The notes below the pieces were generated by a model, which saw only the letters and a program-made list of their open reading frames with translations, was not told the origin of the DNA and did not search any database. 25,670 bases of DNA from an uncultured Dysgonomonas sp. (lineage in GTDB: Bacteria > Bacteroidota > Bacteroidia > Bacteroidales > Dysgonomonadaceae): contig CALNCC010000177.1 in assembly GCA_937875275.1 (NCBI GenBank), positions 1-25,670 on the forward strand, given 5' to 3'. The translations under genes and the position numbers were made by a program. Position 1 is the first letter of the stretch, and each line of letters begins with the position of its first letter. Below are positions 25,216-25,670 of this stretch, piece by piece.

Positions 25216-25670
25216 ATGAAGCAAGAAATGATGAATGTTTTGGTCTACATTATTAAGACCCGAAAATTGAGAAACGGAGAATGCCCTGTATTACTTAGGG
25301 TAACTATTGACGGGGTTTACAGCGACATCCGTATTAACCGCAGCGTAAAAGAAGAAATCTGGGATGCAAAGTTAGGAATGTGCCGGGGAAAGAGCCGGGA
25401 AGCTAATGAGCTGAACGATTATATCCGTAGCCTACATACCCGTCTGTATGAAATTCATCGGAACATGGTATTGCAGGATGAGTATTTTACTCCCGAAATC
25501 TTATTGAAAAAACTCTTTAATAAGGAAACAACGAAAACCGTCCTTACATTTTTCAAAGAGCATAACGAGGATTGCCGGCGGCGTATTGGGCTGGATTATG
25601 CCTATTCTACCATTAACCGATACGATAACTGCTATAAATCGCTGCAAACCGTAATTGAAAAAGAGTACGG
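25216..25670 (+). CDS. Tyrosine recombinase/integrase, N-terminal part (cut by window end)
   Basis: An open frame of 151 complete codons starts at ATG 25216 (MKQEMMNVLVYIIKTRK) and runs off the window. Residues about 6-95 resemble the arm-type DNA-binding domain of Bacteroidetes integrases. Marks include NGECPVLLRVTIDG, RINRSVKEEIWD, and a helical stretch with NELNDYIRSLHTRLYEI. From about residue 108 (TVLTFFKEHNED) a SAM-like core-binding domain begins, with YSTINRYDNCYKSLQ. The catalytic domain with the R..H.R..Y residues lies beyond the window, so activity cannot be judged. It starts 253 bases after tRNA-Phe and reads away from it, the usual arrangement for an integrative element or genomic island at a tRNA gene. 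Confidence 0.88.
   Translation, partial: MKQEMMNVLVYIIKTRKLRNGECPVLLRVTIDGVYSDIRINRSVKEEIWDAKLGMCRGKSREANELNDYIRSLHTRLYEIHRNMVLQDEYFTPEILLKKLFNKETTKTVLTFFKEHNEDCRRRIGLDYAYSTINRYDNCYKSLQTVIEKEY

Overview
The window looks like chromosomal DNA from a member of the Bacteroidales. The evidence is a moderately AT-rich sequence, promoters of the TTTG-N19-TAnnTTTG type, a lack of Shine-Dalgarno sequences, a GH92 mannosidase, DUF4465 and DUF3127 proteins, a type IX secretion (T9SS) C-terminal sorting domain, and a Bacteroides-type tyrosine integrase. The T9SS signal favours a Dysgonomonas/Porphyromonas-like lineage over a typical gut Bacteroides. That placement is inference.

Region 1 (1-12784, + strand) is a densely packed array of at least six paralogous, roughly 800-residue FtsX/MacB-type ABC permeases. 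The first is represented only by its last 65 bases. One small ATPase gene closes the array. Each permease has two half-units in one chain (TM, periplasmic domain, three TMs, twice). Gene starts and ends are conserved almost base for base, while the periplasmic domains differ strongly. The last two permeases share a nearly identical 333-bp 3' end. A candidate terminator follows the ATPase gene.

Region 2 (12889-16325, - strand) is a two-gene operon: a GH92 alpha-mannosidase lipoprotein followed by a secreted endonuclease/exonuclease/phosphatase-fold protein. It has a well-matched promoter upstream and a hairpin terminator with a T-tract downstream.

Region 3 (16613-20024, + strand) is another pair: a secreted discoidin/DUF4465 protein with a T9SS sorting domain, and an outer-membrane beta-barrel protein. 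It ends in a strong terminator.

Region 4 (20126-24610) holds housekeeping genes. A DUF3127 OB-fold protein with an SSB-like acidic tip runs convergently into nadK. nadK is divergent from a large P-type calcium ATPase that carries two extra hydrophobic segments.

Region 5 (24841-25670) holds tRNA-Phe(GAA) with a clear promoter and terminator. It is followed by inverted repeats and the 5' part of a tyrosine recombinase cut by the window end. This is probably the left edge of an element integrated at the tRNA gene.
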